Below are positions 6,775-10,410 of a stretch of DNA of 10,410 nt, in pieces. This DNA comes from an uncultured Ruminococcus sp. (GTDB taxonomy: Bacteria; Bacillota; Clostridia; Oscillospirales; Acutalibacteraceae), in NCBI GenBank assembly GCA_902767125.1, contig CACXGJ010000194.1, forward strand, positions 1 through 10,410, given 5' to 3'. How positions within the stretch are numbered: the stretch's first letter is position 1; each line of letters starts with the position of its first letter. Below the pieces are notes generated by a model. That model was not told the origin of the DNA. It was given only the letters and a program-made list of their open reading frames with translations, and ran no database searches. Position numbers and translations under genes: made by a program.

Positions 6775-7710
6775 TCACTCCCCGACCTTGATAAATTCAG
6801 CTATCTTGCATGGACTGTTTGATGACGAGAGTATCACTATATTTCCGAAAGCTCCCGTTTCAAGCAATTCAACAGCCTGCTTTCTTTTGAGAAGCTCCCG
6901 ATAGCTTCCTGCGTGTATGCTTGCAATGACAGTTGCACCTGCATTGAAGCCCTGTGAAACAAGCTGACAATCCTCATGCGTTCCCAGCTCATCACAAATT
7001 ATTATCTGCGGTGACATTGCCCTTACAGCGTGAATTATCCCCTCACCCTTCGGATAACCGTTCAGCACATCACTCAATCCCATGTCATTATATGCACTGC
7101 CCGAATATGTTCCAGACAACTCACCTCTCTCATCTATGACTGCCGTTCTCATAATATGACAGCCTATCCCAAGTGACAAACTCCTTGCCAAGTCCCTCAA
7201 AAGAGTGGTCTTTCCGCTTGACGGCATACCTGCTATCAATACACCGCTGTCAAATGGATAAAGATGATCTATTATCTCCTGTGATACTCCGAAAACCTGT
7301 CTTGCTATCCTGACATTCATGGACGAAATATCATTCAGAGCAGATATTTTCCCGTCAGTGAGAACTGCTGTTCCGCAAAGTCCGACACGGTGACCGCCCT
7401 TTACGGTGATGAAGCCGTTTTTTATCTCGTCCTGACGGCTGTATACGGAATAATCGCACAATCTCCTGAAGGTATCATATACGCTTCTTTGGGATACGAT
7501 AAAATTCCTGTCATTCATGGTATACATGATCTTACCGTTATTATCCGTGAATACCGTCACTGCACCGTCCGAAAGTGCAAGAGGCTTGTTTGTCCGTATA
7601 CGTATCTCCTGTATGGTATTCTTTTTGCTGTCGGGGATATTCTTCAGAACTTCCCTTATATCCTCCGATAAGACCTCAACTGCACTGTCAAAGGCTTTTG
7701 TATCTGTCAT
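6775..7710 (-). CDS. spoIIIAA: Stage III sporulation protein AA, secretion-type ATPase
   Basis: The ATPase of the mother cell-forespore channel, related to type II/IV secretion ATPases, required in B. subtilis for late forespore gene expression. It is 311 aa (B. subtilis ~307). The N-terminal domain includes RQDEIKNGFITVKGGHRVGLCG (~92-113), typical of the family. Walker A is GMPSSGKTT (161-169), an Asp/Glu box VIDERGE is at 191-197, Walker B is IIICDELG (236-243), and SIHAGS is at 264-269. The conserved residues K167, D240 and E241 are intact. It is the first gene of the operon: ATG 7710 has AAGGGA 9 nt upstream. The 112-bp upstream spacer is shared divergently with ttcA. A sigma-E promoter is expected from B. 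subtilis but could not be identified with confidence. Confidence 0.96.
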   Translation of the reverse strand: MTDTKAFDSAVEVLSEDIREVLKNIPDSKKNTIQEIRIRTNKPLALSDGAVTVFTDNNGKIMYTMNDRNFIVSQRSVYDTFRRLCDYSVYSRQDEIKNGFITVKGGHRVGLCGTAVLTDGKISALNDISSMNVRIARQVFGVSQEIIDHLYPFDSGVLIAGMPSSGKTTLLRDLARSLSLGIGCHIMRTAVIDERGELSGTYSGSAYNDMGLSDVLNGYPKGEGIIHAVRAMSPQIIICDELGTHEDCQLVSQGFNAGATVIASIHAGSYRELLKRKQAVELLETGAFGNIVILSSSNSPCKIAEFIKVGE

Positions 7711-7771
7711 TTAAAACTGTCCCTTCGTTTCTGATATTCTATTAATATTTTGATGACATGAAAAATATTCC

Positions 7772-7800
7772 TTTACAGCTTAATATTTTAATGGTATAAT
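7772..7800 (+). promoter_or_regulatory. Strong sigma-A promoter with extended -10, upstream of ttcA
   Basis: TTTACA (7772-7777), a 17-nt spacer and a perfect TATAAT (7795-7800), with TG at 7792-7793 forming an extended -10. The predicted start, about 7806-7808, is immediately before the ribosome site GAGGTGA (7809-7815), so the 5' leader would be only about 16 nt. Confidence 0.85.
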
Positions 7801-7822
7801 ACTTTTCCGAGGTGATTTTTTC

Positions 7823-8665
7823 ATGGACAAATCAAAGGCTGTCGAACACAGCATTATAACCAAATACAAGAAAACCCTTTTCCATCGTTTCATCGGTGCA
7901 GTAAAGGATTATGAACTCATTTCAAAGGGAGATAAAATAGCTGTCTGCATATCGGGCGGAAAGGACTCTATGCTTCTTGCAAAGCTCATGCAGGAGCTTT
8001 CGATACATGGAGATTATCCTTTTGACATGGAATTTATCGTGATGGATCCGGGGTATGCACCAAAAAACCGTCAGAGGATAATTGACAATGCCGAGATGCT
8101 CGATATCCCGATAAGGATATTTGAAACCGATATATTTGACTCCGTTGTGAACATAGAAAAAAATCCCTGCTATCTTTGTGCAAGGATGAGGAGAGGACAT
8201 TTATACAAATACGCTCAATCACTGGGCTGTAATAAGATAGCCTTGGGACATCATTTTGATGATGTCATTGAAACTATACTGATGGGTATGCTGTACGGAG
8301 CACAGATACAGACCATGATGCCAAGGATAAAAAGCACGAATTACGATGGTATGGAGCTTATAAGACCGATGTATTATATTCGTGAAAAGGACATAATTTC
8401 ATGGAGAAATTATAATAATCTGGAATTTTTGCAGTGTGCGTGCAGATTCACGGAACAAAATGCACTGCCTGACGGTACGGGAATTTCAAAGCGTCAGGAG
8501 ATAAAAAATCTTATCCGAGAAATGAAAAAAGTCAACCCACAGGTGGACATAAATATATTCCGAAGTGTCGAGAGGGTAAATTTAAGCACCATCATCGGCT
8601 ATTACAAAGAAGACGAGGAGCATAATTTTCTTGAAAACTTCCGTCAAATGAGAAATGAGGAGTGA
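7823..8665 (+). CDS. ttcA: TtcA-family PP-loop tRNA 2-thiocytidine synthetase
   Basis: Probable tRNA-thiolating enzyme of the TtcA family, which in E. coli makes 2-thiocytidine at tRNA position 32 using ATP and a 4Fe-4S cluster. The 280 aa contain the PP-loop SGGKDS (44-49), the CxxC pair C116/C119 (PCYLCARMRRG), GHHFDD (142-147), and a further cysteine pair C205/C207 (QCACRFTEQN), one of which should be the third cluster ligand. These features fit TtcA rather than TilS; a related group with another tRNA target is possible. ATG 7823 has GAGGTGA 7 nt upstream and a strong promoter. The last codons (MRNEE, stop) are written by the first units of a heptamer array. The permease gene follows at once, so the two are probably co-transcribed. 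Confidence 0.86.
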   Translation: MDKSKAVEHSIITKYKKTLFHRFIGAVKDYELISKGDKIAVCISGGKDSMLLAKLMQELSIHGDYPFDMEFIVMDPGYAPKNRQRIIDNAEMLDIPIRIFETDIFDSVVNIEKNPCYLCARMRRGHLYKYAQSLGCNKIALGHHFDDVIETILMGMLYGAQIQTMMPRIKSTNYDGMELIRPMYYIREKDIISWRNYNNLEFLQCACRFTEQNALPDGTGISKRQEIKNLIREMKKVNPQVDINIFRSVERVNLSTIIGYYKEDEEHNFLENFRQMRNEE

Positions 8666-8703
8666 GAAGTGAGGAGTGTGAAGTGAGGAGTGAGGAGTGT
8701 GAA
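8648..8703 (+). repeat. Eight-unit heptamer array (RTGAGRA) at the ttcA/permease junction
   Basis: Contiguous units are ATGAGAA, ATGAGGA, GTGAGAA, GTGAGGA, GTGTGAA, GTGAGGA, GTGAGGA and GTGTGAA. Units 3-5 and 6-8 form a 21-bp higher-order duplication (8662-8682 and 8683-8703) differing at one base. The ttcA stop TGA is in unit 3 (8663-8665). GAGGAG copies start at 8657, 8671, 8685 and 8692, and both candidate GTG starts of the permease (8690, 8699) lie in the array. Three units of the same heptamer occur on the opposite strand at 5647-5667. Confidence 0.92.
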
Positions 8704-9631
8704 ACGCTCTGTTCAAAAAGATATTCTGACAAATTCATTTTTCGTCACAGGAGTTGCAATATTCTGCACATTGCTGTGGGGAACAGCTTTTCCCGCCATC
8801 AAAACAGGCTATCGGCTTTTTGAAATATCCTCTGATGATACACCTTCCATACTGATATTTGCAGGTGCAAGATTCACCATTGCAGGTCTTATGGTATTAG
8901 CCATAGGACTTATCAAAAATCCCGAAAGGATGTTCCTGCATAAAAAGGATATTCTTCCTGTCGGCATACTTGGTTTTTTTCAGACCTTTCTCCAATATTT
9001 ATTGCTGTATATCGGACTTGTACATATTTCGGGAACCAAATCATCCTTGCTTACATCTGTGTCAGCCTTCGGCTCGGTCATACTTTCGGCAATTTTCTTC
9101 AGGTCGGATAAGCTCACGATCCAAAAAATACTCGGCTGTTTTGTCGGTATTTCGGGGATAGCTCTCATAACTCTTTCGGGAGGAGAGCTTGGCGGATATT
9201 CGTTTATCGGTGACGGGCTTGTGATACTCTCAAATCTGTCGGGAGCTTTCGGGAATATTGTCAGCAAGAAAATTGCCGACAAAAGACATCCCATTCAGAT
9301 ATCGGGCTGGCAGTTGATAATTGGCGGAACAGCACTTATTATAGCAGGAATGGTATTCGGCGGAAAACTTATATTTTACGATATCAAATGTGTGATGATA
9401 TTATTATATCTGGCATTCATGGCAGGAACAGCGTTCATGCTGTGGACAATGCTCTTGTTTTACAATAATGTCAGCAAAATTGCCGTTTTCAATTTATTCA
9501 TACCGATATTCGGCACAATGTGGTCGGGAATATTTTTGAATGAAAACATCTTTACCTTTATCAATATCATATCACTTTTACTTGTATGTTCGGGAGTATT
9601 TCTCGTGAATTGCAAAAAAATCAAGGCATGA
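8699..9631 (+). CDS. EamA/DMT-superfamily permease
   Basis: An inner-membrane transporter of the drug/metabolite transporter superfamily (EamA type); the substrate cannot be predicted. About 310 aa with two EamA halves and roughly ten membrane helices. The first half begins with the typical LLWGTAFPAIKTGY, and SKxxxLTSVSAFGSVILSAIFF is characteristic of the domain. The second half starts near GDGLVILSNLSGAFGNIVSKK and ends IISLLLVCSGVFLVN. The start is uncertain because it lies in the heptamer array. GTG 8699 has GAGGAG (8685-8690) 8 nt upstream and is preferred; GTG 8690 adds three residues, and an in-frame TGA at 8684-8686 excludes anything longer. It follows ttcA by 33 nt (24 nt if GTG 8690 is used) and ends inside a bidirectional terminator. 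Confidence 0.88.
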   Translation: MKRSVQKDILTNSFFVTGVAIFCTLLWGTAFPAIKTGYRLFEISSDDTPSILIFAGARFTIAGLMVLAIGLIKNPERMFLHKKDILPVGILGFFQTFLQYLLLYIGLVHISGTKSSLLTSVSAFGSVILSAIFFRSDKLTIQKILGCFVGISGIALITLSGGELGGYSFIGDGLVILSNLSGAFGNIVSKKIADKRHPIQISGWQLIIGGTALIIAGMVFGGKLIFYDIKCVMILLYLAFMAGTAFMLWTMLLFYNNVSKIAVFNLFIPIFGTMWSGIFLNENIFTFINIISLLLVCSGVFLVNCKKIKA

Positions 9632-9653
9632 TCTGACAGGATCATGCCTTTTT
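9623..9653. terminator. Bidirectional terminator between the permease gene and clpX
   Basis: A perfect 11-bp stem AAGGCATGATC (9623-9633) pairs with 9640-9650 around a 6-nt loop. On the + strand the stem's closing TT runs into further T (9649-9653). On the - strand the hairpin is followed within two bases by seven T (complement of 9614-9620). The permease stop (9629-9631) lies in the left arm, and clpX ends 7 nt beyond the right arm. Confidence 0.9.
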
Positions 9654-9657
9654 ATAA

Positions 9658-10410
9658 TTATTTTTTCTTTTTGGTATTATTCTTCTTTGCCGAAAACTTT
9701 TCGGAGGCAAGCTTTTTGATTATGCTTTTTTTATTCTCGGCACGCTCAAATTCAGGCTCACCCTTTTTCGTTACAACATCGGGTGTTATCGTAATTTTAA
9801 CGATAGTTTCGTCTGACGGAACCTCATACATGAGTTTTTTGAGAATATCCTCCATTATTGAACGGAGCCCTCTTGCACCCGTATGACGCTCAATAGCCTT
9901 TTTGGCTATCTCTGAAAGTGCCTCATCCGTGAACACAAGCTCCACTCCGTCAAGCTCAAACAATTTCTGATACTGCTTGACAAGAGAATCCTTTGGTTCC
10001 TTGAGTATCCTTACAAGAGCATTTTCATCAAGACCGTTGAGAGCTGTTATTACAGGCAGTCTTCCGACAAGTTCGGGAATAAGTCCGAATTTCACAAGAT
10101 CCTGCGGTATAACATCCGACATCCAGCTTGTTGTATCAAGCTCGGTCTTTGACTTTATTTCGGCATTGAAGCCGAGGCTCGATGAATCCATTCTTTTTTC
10201 GACAGTCTTCTCAAGCCCGTCAAAAGCACCTCCGCATATGAACAGGATATTTGAAGTATTCACCTGTATGAACTCCTGTTGAGGATGCTTTCTTCCGCCC
10301 TGCGGAGGAACATTTGAGACTGTACCTTCAACTATTTTCAGCAAAGCCTGTTGAACGCCCTCACCGCTTACATCTCTGGTTATTGACGGATTTTCGGATT
10401 TTCTTGCAAT
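9658..10410 (-). CDS. clpX: ATP-dependent Clp protease ATP-binding subunit ClpX (5' end outside the window)
   Basis: The AAA+ unfoldase that feeds proteins to ClpP. 250 codons are present, running off the right edge. The zinc-binding domain and Walker A and B motifs lie outside. Visible in order are [20 protein letters not shown], the RKH pore-loop region in [22 protein letters not shown], the ClpP-contact loop as LGF in [13 protein letters not shown], the arginine-finger stretch [13 protein letters not shown], and sensor 2 in [23 protein letters not shown]. The IGF loop of E. coli ClpX is thus LGF here, a conservative change. The tail is lysine-rich (KKNNTKKKK). The gene converges on the permease gene across a shared terminator. 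The frame is open through base 10410, so the in-frame TTG near 10344 is internal and not a start. Confidence 0.97.
   Translation of the reverse strand: MARKSENPSITRDVSGEGVQQALLKIVEGTVSNVPPQGGRKHPQQEFIQVNTSNILFICGGAFDGLEKTVEKRMDSSSLGFNAEIKSKTELDTTSWMSDVIPQDLVKFGLIPELVGRLPVITALNGLDENALVRILKEPKDSLVKQYQKLFELDGVELVFTDEALSEIAKKAIERHTGARGLRSIMEDILKKLMYEVPSDETIVKITITPDVVTKKGEPEFERAENKKSIIKKLASEKFSAKKNNTKKKK

Noticed and set aside
6776..6778. GTG start for spoIIIAB overlapping the spoIIIAA stop.
   Set aside because: GGGGAG overlaps this GTG but is ideally placed, 8 nt away, for ATG 6769, which also gives the family-typical MLK start.
7711..7790. Sigma-E promoter for spoIIIAA on the - strand.
   Set aside because: GAATATT resembles a sigma-E -35 and AATAGAAT matches the -10 consensus at 6 of 8 positions, but they are 20 nt apart instead of about 14. 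No correctly spaced pair was found.

Overview
The window comes from a low-GC, endospore-forming anaerobe of the Bacillota (Clostridia). The AT-rich spacers, strong GGAGG-type ribosome sites, a complete spoIIIAA-AH operon and a secreted triple-tyrosine-repeat protein together suggest a Ruminococcus/Oscillospiraceae-type gut bacterium. The species cannot be fixed from sequence alone. No rRNA, tRNA, CRISPR array, insertion sequence or prophage gene was seen.

Layout: (1) 97-909 (+), a metal-dependent amidohydrolase, ending at a bidirectional terminator (916-947). (2) 958-2685 (-), a secreted C39-like cysteine peptidase with an SH3 domain and three ~90-residue triple-tyrosine repeats, with its own promoter and a TTG start. 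(3) A 241-bp AT-rich spacer holding that promoter and the terminator of the next operon. (4) 2927-7710 (-), the eight-gene spoIIIA operon in canonical order AA to AH, tightly packed with 4-19 bp gaps. (5) A 112-bp divergent promoter region. (6) 7823-9631 (+), a TtcA-family PP-loop tRNA thiolase followed by an EamA/DMT-type permease. (7) A bidirectional terminator and the convergent 3' two thirds of clpX (9658 to the window edge, -).

How it fits together: the spoIIIA products form the mother-cell half of the channel (feeding tube) that joins mother cell and forespore during engulfment. SpoIIIAA is the ATPase, SpoIIIAB-AF are membrane parts, and SpoIIIAG and AH are ring-forming proteins in the intermembrane space. 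The flanking genes have no obvious link to sporulation. The usual neighbours of spoIIIA (efp, the acc genes, nusB/xseA) are absent here.

Most unusual signal: a heptamer repeat, consensus RTGAGRA, occurs as two separate arrays 3 kb apart and in opposite orientation. Eight units cover the ttcA/permease junction (8648-8703) and three cover the spoIIIAD/spoIIIAE junction (5647-5667). In both, the array supplies the upstream gene's stop codon and the downstream gene's Shine-Dalgarno sequence. At the spoIIIAE junction it sits where a signal peptide would be expected, and this SpoIIIAE lacks one. I see no complete undescribed system; the heptamer element is the best candidate for something new.
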